A program made the position numbers and the translations under genes. The notes under the pieces were generated by a model. It was given only the letters and a program-made list of their open reading frames with translations, had not been told where the DNA came from and did not search any database. From the NCBI GenBank assembly GCA_028277485.1, contig JANQGE010000095.1, positions 1 to 41,608 of the forward strand: a stretch of DNA of 41,608 nucleotides. The letters are read 5' to 3'. Source of the stretch: Chlorobium sp. GTDB lineage: Bacteria > Bacteroidota > Chlorobiia > Chlorobiales > Chlorobiaceae. Shown here in pieces: positions 33,173 to 41,606 of the stretch (positions are counted from its first letter, which is position 1; every line of letters starts with the position of its first letter).

Positions 33173-34822
33173 TCATTCCTTCCCGGAAAGAACACCGCCG
33201 ATGACCTCCTGTGCTTCGGCAAGGATGCGCTCCAGATGTTCTGTGCCGACAAAGCTCTCCGCATAGATCTTGTAGATATTTTCGGTTCCCGATGGCCTTG
33301 CCGCAAACCAGCCGTTTTTGGTTACAACTTTGAGTCCCCCTATTGAAGCGCCATTGCCCGAAGCACTGGTCAGTACACGCTGGATTTTCTCCCCTGCAAG
33401 CGCATCACACCGCACCTTTTCCGGAGAAAGCTGTTTCAGCCTTGCTTTTTCTTCCAGAGAAGCCGGAGCATCCAGCCTCCTGTACACCGGCTCACCCAGT
33501 TCATGGGCCAGATCGCGGTATATTTCACCGGGATCCCGGCCCGTCTTTGCCGTTATTTCGGCTGAAAGCAGTGCCGGAACAAAACCGTCCTTGTCTGTTG
33601 TCCAAACATCCTTGTTTTTTTTAAGAAACGATGCCCCCGCACTTTCCTCCCCTGCAAATCCCAGAGAGCTGTTCAGCAGCCCGTTAACAAACCACTTGAA
33701 ACCAACCGGCACCTCATAAACGCCGCGCCCGAGCTTGTCCGCAACCCTGTCGATCATACTGCTGCTCACGACGGTTTTCCCCACCGAGATATCGCTTGTC
33801 CACATCGGACGGTGTTGAAAAAGATAGAAGACACAGACGGCCAAAAAGTGGTTTGGCGGCAGGAGCCCTGAGCTTCGGGTCACAATACCGTGACGATCGT
33901 AATCCGTATCGCAGGCAAAAGCGATATCAAAACGATCCTTTTGAGCCAGCAGCGGCTGCATGGTGTAGGGGGAAGAAGGATCCATACGGATTTTGCCGTC
34001 ACGGTCAACGCTCATAAACCTGAATGTGGGATCAATGGTATTATTCAGCACCGTAAGATCCAAACCGAACCTTTCGGCAATTCTCCCCCAGTAACCCAAA
34101 CCGGACCCGCCAAGAGGGTCGACGCCAAGCGTTACACCGGCGTTTCTGATAACCTCCATATCGATCACGCCTGCAAGATCCTCAATGTACGCTTCGAGAT
34201 AATCATGGTGATGGGTTGTAGGAACACGCATCGCTTTCTCAAAAGAGATCCGCTTCACCTCCCTGAGTTTCTGTTCAAGAAGAGCATTCGCCCTGTCCTC
34301 GATCCAGGAGGTGACTTCGTTACCCGCAGGACCGCCGTGGGGAGGATTGTACTTGATTCCTCCATCCCGAGGCGGATTATGAGACGGTGTGATGAGGATA
34401 CCGTCGGCCGTCCCCCCTGAACGGCCACGGTTCCACGCAAGAATAGCGTGGGATACCACAGGTGTTGGCGTATAACGTTCCCCGGCGGATACCATCACTT
34501 CAATTTCATTTGCTGCCAGAACCTCGAGAGCCGCAGCAAGAGCCGGCTCGGAAAGCGCATGAGTATCGATGCCGAGAAACATCGGCCCGGAGATTCCCTT
34601 TTCCTTCCTGTACACGCAGACAGCCTGGGTTATGGCAAGAATATGGTGCTCGTTGAATGAACAATCAAGCGACGATCCCCTGTGTCCGGACGTACCGAAA
34701 GCCACACGCTGCTCCGACACGGCAGGATCCGGTGTCTGCGCATAAAAGGCCGTGACAAGACGAGGAACATTGACAAGCATCTCCTGTTCAGGAAGCTTTC
34801 CGGCATAGGGACTGATCTGCAT
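33173..34822 (-). CDS. pgm: Phosphoglucomutase (alpha-D-glucose-phosphate-specific)
   Basis: 549 residues, like E. coli Pgm (546). It interconverts glucose 1-phosphate and glucose 6-phosphate at the branch between glycogen, cell-envelope sugars and glycolysis. The N terminus carries FGTSGHRGSS; the phospho-serine is in the motif ITPSHNPPRDGGIKYN, the metal-binding loop is CDTDYDRHG, the sugar-binding loop is GFAGEESAG and the phosphate-binding tail is RPSGTENIYK. The frame is open to 34906, but the ATG at 34822 gives the conserved N terminus (YAGKLPEQEMLVNVPRL). Repeats lie on both sides (32871-33164 and 35165-35302). Confidence 0.95.
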   Translation of the reverse strand: MQISPYAGKLPEQEMLVNVPRLVTAFYAQTPDPAVSEQRVAFGTSGHRGSSLDCSFNEHHILAITQAVCVYRKEKGISGPMFLGIDTHALSEPALAAALEVLAANEIEVMVSAGERYTPTPVVSHAILAWNRGRSGGTADGILITPSHNPPRDGGIKYNPPHGGPAGNEVTSWIEDRANALLEQKLREVKRISFEKAMRVPTTHHHDYLEAYIEDLAGVIDMEVIRNAGVTLGVDPLGGSGLGYWGRIAERFGLDLTVLNNTIDPTFRFMSVDRDGKIRMDPSSPYTMQPLLAQKDRFDIAFACDTDYDRHGIVTRSSGLLPPNHFLAVCVFYLFQHRPMWTSDISVGKTVVSSSMIDRVADKLGRGVYEVPVGFKWFVNGLLNSSLGFAGEESAGASFLKKNKDVWTTDKDGFVPALLSAEITAKTGRDPGEIYRDLAHELGEPVYRRLDAPASLEEKARLKQLSPEKVRCDALAGEKIQRVLTSASGNGASIGGLKVVTKNGWFAARPSGTENIYKIYAESFVGTEHLERILAEAQEVIGGVLSGKE

Positions 34823-35316
34823 AATCACAGGATTGATCGTTAAACGGCAACAGTTTTTCAGCGTGTATTTAAAGATAGAAAACTCTCCGCAGATCTCTCG
34901 CGGCAACGCTTTCCACTCCCCGGCAGTACGGTTCCGCCGATGGCACCGGGGAAGCGAACACTTTCAGAAACACCGATGACGCCCTGACCGTGCAACCGGG
35001 CTTCTCAGACTTCCAGAACATGAGCGCATGAACGTTTCACACCCTTGGTCATGCAGAAAATGCAGGACGGCGACGCTATGAAACAAGGGGCAAAATACGT
35101 ATGATACTATTGGAAATACCATACAGTGCAGAATGACCGGAGCCGGATAACAGGGAAGCACAAAGGCACCTCTATTTATTGTCATGAGCGGTTCAAGTGC
35201 AAGGCGAACGGAGCGCAGAAACCGGAATGTACATAGAGTACATGAGGATTTCGAGCATCGGCCAACGAAGCAATTGAATCGCGGAATAAAATAGAGGTGT
35301 CCACAAAGGAGGAAAT
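34823..35316. other. Intergenic region between divergent pgm and aldo/keto reductase
   Basis: These 494 bases hold an inverted repeat TCCCCGG (34917-34923) / CCGGGGA (34946-34952) and a full-length repeat copy at 35165-35302. I see no gene in 34953-35164. Promoters for the two divergent genes are expected here but none is clear. Confidence 0.55.
35165..35302 (+). repeat. Dispersed palindromic element, copy 10 (full length, 138 bp)
   Basis: Ends GGCACCTCTATTTATTGTC and AATAAAATAGAGGTGTCC. The body carries GGTTCAAGTGCAAGGCGAAC, the central hairpin TGTAC-ATAGA-GTACA (35228-35242), GGATTTCGAGCATCG and the AATTGAATCGCGGAATAAA right arm. It ends 14 bp before the aldo/keto reductase start codon. 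Confidence 0.9.
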
Positions 35317-36279
35317 ATGGAAAAACAGCGGTTAGGAAATACTGACATGGAAATCACCCCCATCGGTTTCGGCAGCTGGGCAATCGGCGGGGACAACTGG
35401 TCCCACGGCTGGGGGTCACAGGACGACAACAAAGCTTTAGAGGCCATTGAACGGGCCGTCGAACTCGGCATAAACTGGATAGACACGGCAGCGGTTTATG
35501 GGCTTGGCCACTCGGAAAAGCTTGTTGCAAAAGCGTTGCAAGGTGTTACCGCAAAGCCTTACCTCTTTACCAAATGCTCCCTCGTATGGGACAGCAGCCG
35601 TCACATCAGCAACAGCCTCAAACGGGATTCGATCTGGAGAGAGTGCGAAGCCAGTCTGATGCGCCTTAAAACAGACACCATAGACCTGTACCAGATTCAC
35701 TGGCCAAACCCTGAGGAAGATCTCGAGATAGGCTGGCGGACGATGGCCGAACTGAAGGAGGAAGGGCTGGTGAAGCATATCGGGGTATCGAACTTCAATG
35801 TCGAACAGATGAAAAGGACGCAGGCCATCGCACCGGTTGCCTCGCTACAGCCTCCTTACTCCATGCTCCGAAGGAACATCGAGCAGGAAATACTGCCTTA
35901 CTGTCTGAAAAACAATATCGGCGTCATTGTCTACTCGCCGATGCTCTCCGGCATGCTTTCCGGAGCGATGACCCGTGAACGGGCACTGAACCTTCCGAAA
36001 AACGACTGGCGGCGCAGCAACAAGGAGTTCCAGGAACCACGCCTCGGGCATAACCTCGAGCTGGTTGAACTGCTGCGAACGATCGGCAAGAAACATGACG
36101 CGTCCCCCGGAGAAGTTGCCATCGCGTGGGCACTTCGGCATCCGGCCGTCAGCGGAGCGATAGTCGGTGGACGCAGCGCCGAGCAGGTGGACGGCACGAT
36201 CGGCGCAGCAACGCTGACACTCCACGAAGGAGAAATCACGGCCATCGAAAACTTTATTACTGCAATGCCAGACCAATAA
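35317..36279 (+). CDS. Aldo/keto reductase
   Basis: A 320-residue NAD(P)H-dependent oxidoreductase with a TIM barrel. Catalytic-tetrad residues are seen as D and Y in WIDTAAVYGLGHSE, K in LFTKCSLVW and H in YQIHWPNPEED. The C-terminal cofactor region is AIVGGRSAEQVDG. It belongs to the yeast-aldose/YghZ-like class by eye; the substrate is unknown. The ATG at 35317 has a strong AAAGGAGG site 5 nt upstream. The next gene, a cyclopropane synthase, starts 2 bp after its stop, so the two form an operon. The ribosome site lies just beyond the end of repeat copy 10. Confidence 0.92.
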   Translation: MEKQRLGNTDMEITPIGFGSWAIGGDNWSHGWGSQDDNKALEAIERAVELGINWIDTAAVYGLGHSEKLVAKALQGVTAKPYLFTKCSLVWDSSRHISNSLKRDSIWRECEASLMRLKTDTIDLYQIHWPNPEEDLEIGWRTMAELKEEGLVKHIGVSNFNVEQMKRTQAIAPVASLQPPYSMLRRNIEQEILPYCLKNNIGVIVYSPMLSGMLSGAMTRERALNLPKNDWRRSNKEFQEPRLGHNLELVELLRTIGKKHDASPGEVAIAWALRHPAVSGAIVGGRSAEQVDGTIGAATLTLHEGEITAIENFITAMPDQ

Positions 36280-36281
36280 CA

Positions 36282-37421
36282 ATGCCGACTTCCTTCTACG
36301 AAAAGAAACTCAAAAACCTGCTTGCATCGGCAGGTATCACCGTCGGCGGCCCTAACCCCTGGGACATCAGGGTTCGGGACCAGCGATTCTACAAACGGGT
36401 TGTGACGGAATCCCATCTCGGTATAGGAGAATCCTACATGGATGGGTGGTGGGAATGCGATGCGCTCGACGAGTTTTTTTACCGGGTGCTCAGAGCCAAG
36501 CTCGACAACAAGGTTTCACAGTTTACCCGTTTTCTCAGTAACGTTGCGGGAATCCTGATCAACCTGCAGCACCCTTCAAGAGCCTTTACCGTGGGACAAA
36601 CCCACTACAACATCGGCAACGACCTGTATGAAGCCATGCTCGACCGGCACATGATTTACAGTTGCGCATACTGGAAAGGGGCCGATGACCTCGATACCGC
36701 GCAGGAAAACAAACTGCGGCTGATTTTCAACAAACTGAGGCTCGAACCCGGCATGCAAGTACTTGATATCGGGTGCGGCTGGGGCGGTGCTGCCCGTTTC
36801 GCTGCCGAGCACTACGGTGTAAGCGTCACCGGCGTCACGGTCTCCAGCGAACAGGTAAAGAAAGCCGAGGCACTGAAAAAAGATCTGCCGGTCGATATCA
36901 GGCTCATGGATTACCGGGACATAAACGGCAGTTATGACCGCATGTATTCCATAGGCATGTTCGAGCATGTCGGAGTGAAAAACTACCGGCGGTTTTTCGA
37001 AATCACTTCAGGATGCCTGAAAGATGACGGTATGTTTCTCCTGCATACCATCGGCAGCAAACGCTCCTCGGCAAACACCGACAAATGGACCCACAAGTAC
37101 ATTTTCCCCAACTCCATGCTCCCTTCGGCAAAGCAGATCACCGCTGCCAGTGAAGGGCTGCATGTCATGGAGGACTGGCACGCATTCGGCAACGACTACT
37201 ACAAGACGCTCAAGGCATGGCATAACAATTTCGAGCGTCACTGGCCCGAATTGAAGCACTCCTACGACGAACGTTTCCACAAAATGTGGAGATACTACCT
37301 GCTCAGCGCCGCCGGTTCGTTCCGCGCCCGCAACGTCCAGCTCTGGCAGGTTCTTTTCTCAAACAACGGGATCACCGGAGATTTTTATGTCAGCAGAGAA
37401 GCTGCAAAGGTCACGCAGTGA
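36282..37421 (+). CDS. cfa: Cyclopropane-fatty-acyl-phospholipid synthase
   Basis: 379 residues, matching E. coli Cfa (382). It transfers a methylene from SAM to double bonds of membrane phospholipid acyl chains, at the inner face of the membrane. An N-terminal lipid-binding part (SHLGIGESYMDGWWECD) precedes the SAM-binding motif VLDIGCGWGGAARFAAEHYG and the catalytic-site blocks (GMFEHVGVKNYRRFF and the bicarbonate-site region HTIGSKR). The ATG at 36282 follows the aldo/keto reductase stop by 2 bp. It is probably cotranscribed with that gene. It modifies membranes under stress or in stationary phase. Confidence 0.94.
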   Translation: MPTSFYEKKLKNLLASAGITVGGPNPWDIRVRDQRFYKRVVTESHLGIGESYMDGWWECDALDEFFYRVLRAKLDNKVSQFTRFLSNVAGILINLQHPSRAFTVGQTHYNIGNDLYEAMLDRHMIYSCAYWKGADDLDTAQENKLRLIFNKLRLEPGMQVLDIGCGWGGAARFAAEHYGVSVTGVTVSSEQVKKAEALKKDLPVDIRLMDYRDINGSYDRMYSIGMFEHVGVKNYRRFFEITSGCLKDDGMFLLHTIGSKRSSANTDKWTHKYIFPNSMLPSAKQITAASEGLHVMEDWHAFGNDYYKTLKAWHNNFERHWPELKHSYDERFHKMWRYYLLSAAGSFRARNVQLWQVLFSNNGITGDFYVSREAAKVTQ

Positions 37422-37636
37422 CCGCAAAAAAAACATATAGGGGACGTTGTAAATAAATTATACCTTACAAACACTTTGCGCGATTTGAACACCTGCCGAA
37501 AAAAACCAAGACAACTTGCGCAAGCCTGAAAGCACTATAAATTCCTAAGATAGATCGAACAGATTCTTCCTTGATCTTGCTCTGTCAGAGGGATGGTCGG
37601 TTGATTACACAGGAAAGCTTACTGCGGATGGATTGC

Positions 37637-38224
37637 TTACTTTACATCATCTACATCAGGAATATCATCAATATCCGGGATGTCATCATGAATAGTCACG
37701 TGGATCTTCTCCATTGCCTCAATGTCGTGTTTCTCAAGCTCCTTTCCCATATCCTCATCTCCGATGTAAGAAACTGATGTAACCGGTTGGGCCTCTTCAG
37801 GAAAAAGAGAAATCTGCCGGGCCCGTAAAAGTGCATTTGCAGCACTCTCGTCGATACGGTCTCCGCTCGCCGTCACAACCTCACCGACATTCGCTCTACC
37901 CCTTTTCACCGTTCTTTTTTTCGGGTTGTTTTCCGCTACACTACCGTCCAGACGCTGCGGGAGCACCTGAGCAACACCGTCATCCCTGACGAAAGTGCCC
38001 ATTTCACGATCGAACGATTCCTGAATGGCGTCTTCGACCTCAGTGCGGATGGTTTGCAAAAGCCGGATGGATTCACCGTGATACTCGGCCATTTCACGGC
38101 GCGATATACTACCGATTTTTTCGATTTCCATGCGCTCGCGGCCCGGCCATCCGGAAACCATCATTGTAATAATTACGACAAGCAAAAGCAGGATAATAAC
38201 CAGCAAAACAATCGTCATCGGCAT
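37637..38224 (-). CDS. Hypothetical membrane-anchored acidic protein, 195 residues
   Basis: I do not recognise a family. The first 25 residues form one membrane helix (VLLVIILLLLVVIITMMVSG) right at the N terminus, followed by a long soluble, charged domain. A helical stretch (about 45-75) is rich in E and R. The tail ends in an acidic repeat, DDIPDIDDIPDVDDVK. There is no CxxC or catalytic motif. The start at 38224 has AAGGGA about 4 nt upstream. It stands alone between cfa and the transposase remnant. Possible roles (anchor for a partner, signalling) cannot be told. Confidence 0.6.
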   Translation of the reverse strand: MPMTIVLLVIILLLLVVIITMMVSGWPGRERMEIEKIGSISRREMAEYHGESIRLLQTIRTEVEDAIQESFDREMGTFVRDDGVAQVLPQRLDGSVAENNPKKRTVKRGRANVGEVVTASGDRIDESAANALLRARQISLFPEEAQPVTSVSYIGDEDMGKELEKHDIEAMEKIHVTIHDDIPDIDDIPDVDDVK

Positions 38225-38399
38225 TGTTCCCTTTTATTGGATTATATGCGCAAATACCCCGCTCATCAGCAGGTTGATGATGACGTACCCTTGCCCGCAA
38301 ATAGTTGCGATTCGTACAGAATGAATGAGGGGGCTTTGCAGAACAATTTATACTTTTTACATTCTTCAAATAATCTAAAATAGGAGACATCCAAATAAT

Positions 38400-39056
38400 T
38401 TATTTCAAAAATAATCTTCGTATGATCTGAGCAACAGCTGGAGTTGATATTTTGAGCATCCTGGCTGTCTGCGCAAACGAAAGCCCGTATTCTTTTACAA
38501 ACTTTTCGACAAGTGTCTTGCGAATCCTGGATACAGAACGAATTCTACTTCCAGAAAGCAACTGCTTGACGCCTATCCCCTCCTTTGCACAAAAGTCTTC
38601 GATATCAGATTGTGCTTTACGTTTTATCTGATCGAAATCAAGCGGGTTAAGCTGACTTTTTACTGAATCCTCAGCCTCCTCAAGTATTCTGCTGACAAAA
38701 GCACCATCTCCCAAAATCCGCTCATCGCTCAATTGTTTTTCTTTTCGAAACCGCATCCCCTGTACTGCCGACCATCCACCCATCGAGCGTACCAGACCTC
38801 CACCGGTCAGCTCAGGTTGGCGTCCTTTTCCAACCTCTTCTTCAAGAAAATTTCGATAGGCATTTTTGGCCAACCCTTCTTTTTCCCCAAAATAACGAAG
38901 AACAAAATCCCGATCCTGCCAGCTATTCTTGTGAAAATTCATTACGACAGCATGACCGCTCCAGGGGTAAACATCCAGATCATCTAACGAGGTTGGTGGT
39001 TCCGGCGATTTCGAACACCTATTCCGGTAAACATCGAACAGTAACCGGTTCGTCAT
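38400..39056 (-). pseudogene. C-terminal remnant of a Y1-type (REP-associated) transposase
   Basis: 218 residues remain. The sequence YPWSGHAVVMNF, followed by DFVLRYFGEKEG, GRQPELTGGGLVRSMGGWS and SDERILGDGAFVSRILEEAE, is the part that follows the HUH nuclease domain in the IS200-like, REP-associated transposase group. The tail has a helix-turn-helix (VKEYGLSFAQTARMLKIS). The N-terminal half with the HUH and catalytic tyrosine is missing. Upstream of the apparent ATG at 39056 the frame is open (RTLSYFDLAER) until it runs into the end of the IS21-family element at about 39084. So I read it as a gene cut by that insertion; its 5' half may lie beyond the right edge of the window. Confidence 0.7.
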
Positions 39057-39092
39057 TCGTTCTGCAAGATCAAAGTAAGAAAGTGTTCGAAG

Positions 39093-39830
39093 TTATTCCA
39101 TTTTAGCCAGCATTTTCCGCATCGATTCTCCCTTGAGAGGAAGTTGATAAGCGTTGTGGATCAAACGGTCACAAATCGCATCTGCAAGGGTCGGGTCATC
39201 GATGAGTTGATGCCATTGCGACACCGGGTATTGGGTACTGATCAGAGTCGATTGCACATGATGCCGATCCTCCATGATTTCAAGGATATCGCGCTTGCCG
39301 GCATCATTCAGAGGGCTCATCCCCCAGTCATCGATGATCAGTAACTGTATTCTTGCAAGCCTTTCCAGCAGCCTGCGATAGGAGCCGTCGGCCCTTCCGA
39401 TACCGAGGTCATGCAGGAGCCTGGAGAGACGGACATAGAGCGTGCTCATACCAGCCCGGCAGGCTGTGACGCCAAAGGCGCAGGCCAGCCAGGTCTTGCC
39501 TGCACCGGTCGGACCGGTGATGATCAGGTTTCTGTGTTTTTTGAGCCACTCATTGCGGGCAAGATCCATAACCGTTGTTTTGGAGATGCCCCGTTTTGGA
39601 CTGACATGCAGCTCTTCAAGACAGGCATCAGGGTAGCGTAGCCGAGCCTTGCGCAGGAGGAGGGTAAGCTTCTTGCTTTCACGGAAGCTCTTTTCCTGCT
39701 CGACCAGCAGCTGAAGCCGCTCGGAGAAGTCCATATCCGCCGCCATCGGGGTTCTGATCTGGGTCTCGAGCCCTTCAGCCATGCCATGGAGTTTCATGGC
39801 AACCAGTTGTTCTTTGACCTGTTCAAGCAT
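39093..39830 (-). CDS. istB: IS21-family helper ATPase
   Basis: A 245-residue AAA+ helper protein, DnaC-like, that directs IstA to its target. Walker A is GPTGAGKTWLACA, Walker B is LLIIDDWGM, and the conserved sensor-like STQYPVSQWH and the C-terminal RLIHNAYQLPLKGESMRK are IstB-like. Length is normal and no frameshift is seen. It begins inside the last codons of istA (8-bp overlap), and its stop lies about 9 bp inside the IS end. Confidence 0.95.
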   Translation of the reverse strand: MLEQVKEQLVAMKLHGMAEGLETQIRTPMAADMDFSERLQLLVEQEKSFRESKKLTLLLRKARLRYPDACLEELHVSPKRGISKTTVMDLARNEWLKKHRNLIITGPTGAGKTWLACAFGVTACRAGMSTLYVRLSRLLHDLGIGRADGSYRRLLERLARIQLLIIDDWGMSPLNDAGKRDILEIMEDRHHVQSTLISTQYPVSQWHQLIDDPTLADAICDRLIHNAYQLPLKGESMRKMLAKME

Positions 39831-41376
39831 AGTATCTCCCTCCCCTGATATTGTGATGGGAGATGGCAGGTGAAGACTCCTGCTCCTCGAACAGGGTCAC
39901 GGCATCCAATCCGTTGTCCAGCATCGACTTGATACTCTTGTAGGTCGTCATGTTCCGTTCGAGTGCTTTGCGCGATGCCCGTTCAAGCCGTTCAGGGGTG
40001 AACATCCTGGCCAGTCGGAGGATACCGAGACAGCTCCTGAAGCCATGCTCAGGGGTGCGGTGTTCCTGCATGATCCGCTCAAGCAAACGTGCCGTGTTCG
40101 GGCCTATTTTGGCTCCCCACGACCGTATGCGCTCCGGGCTCCATTCCTTGTAAAACCGGTGTTCATACGGCATATGGTGTGGATCGGTGATATACTGGCC
40201 CCGTTTGAGTGTCCTGATATGGCGGGCAACAACGTCACCATCATGATAGACGATCACCTGATGGGCGGTGCGCTTGATATCGACCGGCTTGCCGATCAGG
40301 GTATACGGCACGCTGTAGAAGCTTTTATCGACACTGACGTGGTAGTCGATATGCACCTTGGCCTTGCTCCAGTAGCCGATGCTGAAGCGTGTCTGCGGCA
40401 GTGAGGCAAGCCGGTGTTTTTCGAGTTCCAGGAACAGCTCACGGCGGCTCTTGCCGTACTGGCGCATCGGACGGTTATTGAGCTTTTCAAGCTCTTGAGC
40501 TATAGCATCGTTGAGTTCCTCGAGGCTGAAGAACTGACGGTTCCTGAGCGGTGCCAGGATACGGCGCTGTACCTGCAGCACGCCGCTCTCGACCTTGCCT
40601 TTATCTTTGGGTTTGCGCACCCGGGCAGGCAGCACCGCTACCGAGTAGTGGCGGGCAAGGTCGGCAAACGTGGGATTGATGTCCGGATCGTAATAGCAGG
40701 CATGCGTCACACCGCTTTTGAGATTGTCGATGACCAGCATCTGCGGACATCCGCCAAAGAACTCGAGTGCCTTGAGGGTTGCCATGGCAAAGTCCTCGGC
40801 CTTCTGGCTCGGGACTGCACAGGCGAAGGTGTAGGAGCTTCCACCCAGGACCGCCACATACAGTTCGGCTTGGAACACCTCGCCGGTTGTCGGATCGATC
40901 CAGCTTGGTTTGTCGCCGGAGAAGTCGATGAAGAGCTTCTCTCCCGGGGTATGCGTCATACGCATCGTGGCTTTGTCCTGTGCTTCCCACCCTCGGAGCA
41001 GCTCGTAAAAGCGTGTTTTTTTGTAACCGTCCGGGTATTGGGCAAGATACTCTTCATGCAGGAGCTGACGAGTCACCTTTCCTTTGGATTTCTTGATCTC
41101 GGCGATAAGCCGGGCGATGTCGGGCTCGGGACGTGAAGCCCTGCAGGTTTTTCCTGCAGGCCGTAGCCGTTCCTGCAGTTGCGTATCTGAGAGTGTGGCG
41201 AGTGAGCCGTAGTCAAGGCCTAAGGCCTCGATTTTCTTTACATAGCCCTGCACTGTCGAGACCGACAGTTGACAGGAAGCTGCGATAGCTCGCATGCTGA
41301 GCTCCTTGTCAAGATGGAGCCGGGCGATTTCTCGGATGGTTTTCATGGTTTTTCTTCTGCCTTGTTGGTGTTGCAT
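39823..41376 (-). CDS. istA: IS21-family transposase
   Basis: A 517-residue DDE transposase. The N-terminal helix-turn-helix (LSMRAIAASCQLSVSTVQGYVKK) binds the terminal repeats. The RNase H-like core has the acidic triad in FIDFSGDK, MLVIDNLKSGVT and KGKVESGVLQ. The C-terminal beta domain (IDYHVSVDKSFYSVPYTLIGK) is also IstA-like. An internal ATG at 41346 (KTIREIARLH) would make a shorter protein and is possible; the ATG at 41376 has GGAAGG very close upstream. The frame is intact. With istB it forms an apparently complete transposition unit. Confidence 0.95.
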   Translation of the reverse strand: MQHQQGRRKTMKTIREIARLHLDKELSMRAIAASCQLSVSTVQGYVKKIEALGLDYGSLATLSDTQLQERLRPAGKTCRASRPEPDIARLIAEIKKSKGKVTRQLLHEEYLAQYPDGYKKTRFYELLRGWEAQDKATMRMTHTPGEKLFIDFSGDKPSWIDPTTGEVFQAELYVAVLGGSSYTFACAVPSQKAEDFAMATLKALEFFGGCPQMLVIDNLKSGVTHACYYDPDINPTFADLARHYSVAVLPARVRKPKDKGKVESGVLQVQRRILAPLRNRQFFSLEELNDAIAQELEKLNNRPMRQYGKSRRELFLELEKHRLASLPQTRFSIGYWSKAKVHIDYHVSVDKSFYSVPYTLIGKPVDIKRTAHQVIVYHDGDVVARHIRTLKRGQYITDPHHMPYEHRFYKEWSPERIRSWGAKIGPNTARLLERIMQEHRTPEHGFRSCLGILRLARMFTPERLERASRKALERNMTTYKSIKSMLDNGLDAVTLFEEQESSPAISHHNIRGGRYYA

Positions 41377-41514
41377 AGCCTTCCGTTAGGGTTCTGGAAA
41401 ACGAAAAGACTACAGGATACGTCAACTTGCAGAAGAATGACGGATGGGTTTCCGCTCCACTTCGAACGCTGTTTCCGCAACTTCGAACACCTTTTCCGCT
41501 CAAGGGGCAAAAAA

Positions 41515-41606
41515 TGTTCGAAGTTCTGCGGAAAGACTGTTCGAGCTTTTCCGGAATGACTGTTCGAAGTTGTGCGGAATTTGTGTTCGAGGTTTGGCGG
41601 AACCTA
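41515..41606 (+). repeat. Four tandem 23-bp repeats at the right edge
   Basis: Units begin at 41515, 41538, 41561 and 41584, an exact 23-bp period. Each starts TGTTCGA and has GCGGAA or CCGGAA at positions 14-19 of the unit. The first unit starts TGTTCGAAGTTCTGCGGAA. Two reverse-oriented units lie next to them (41459-41489). They resemble binding sites of an IS21 transposase. Confidence 0.85.

Larger units (their letters stand above)
39084..41489 (-). mobile_element. IS21-family insertion sequence
   Basis: An element carrying istA and istB in the order and 8-bp overlap usual for IS21. The likely ends are TGTTCGAAGTT at 39084-39094 and its perfect inverse AACTTCGAACA at 41479-41489, giving 2406 bp, a usual IS21 size. 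No target duplication is clear: flanks are GTAAGAAAG and CCTTTTCC. The four 23-bp repeats at 41515-41606 may belong to the same end or to another element, so the outer boundary on the istA side is uncertain. Confidence 0.75.

Noticed and set aside
41515..41606. Tandem repeats as a CRISPR array
   Set aside because: The period is 23 bp with no unique spacers of 30 bp or more, and no cas genes are near; terminal repeats of an IS21 element explain it better.
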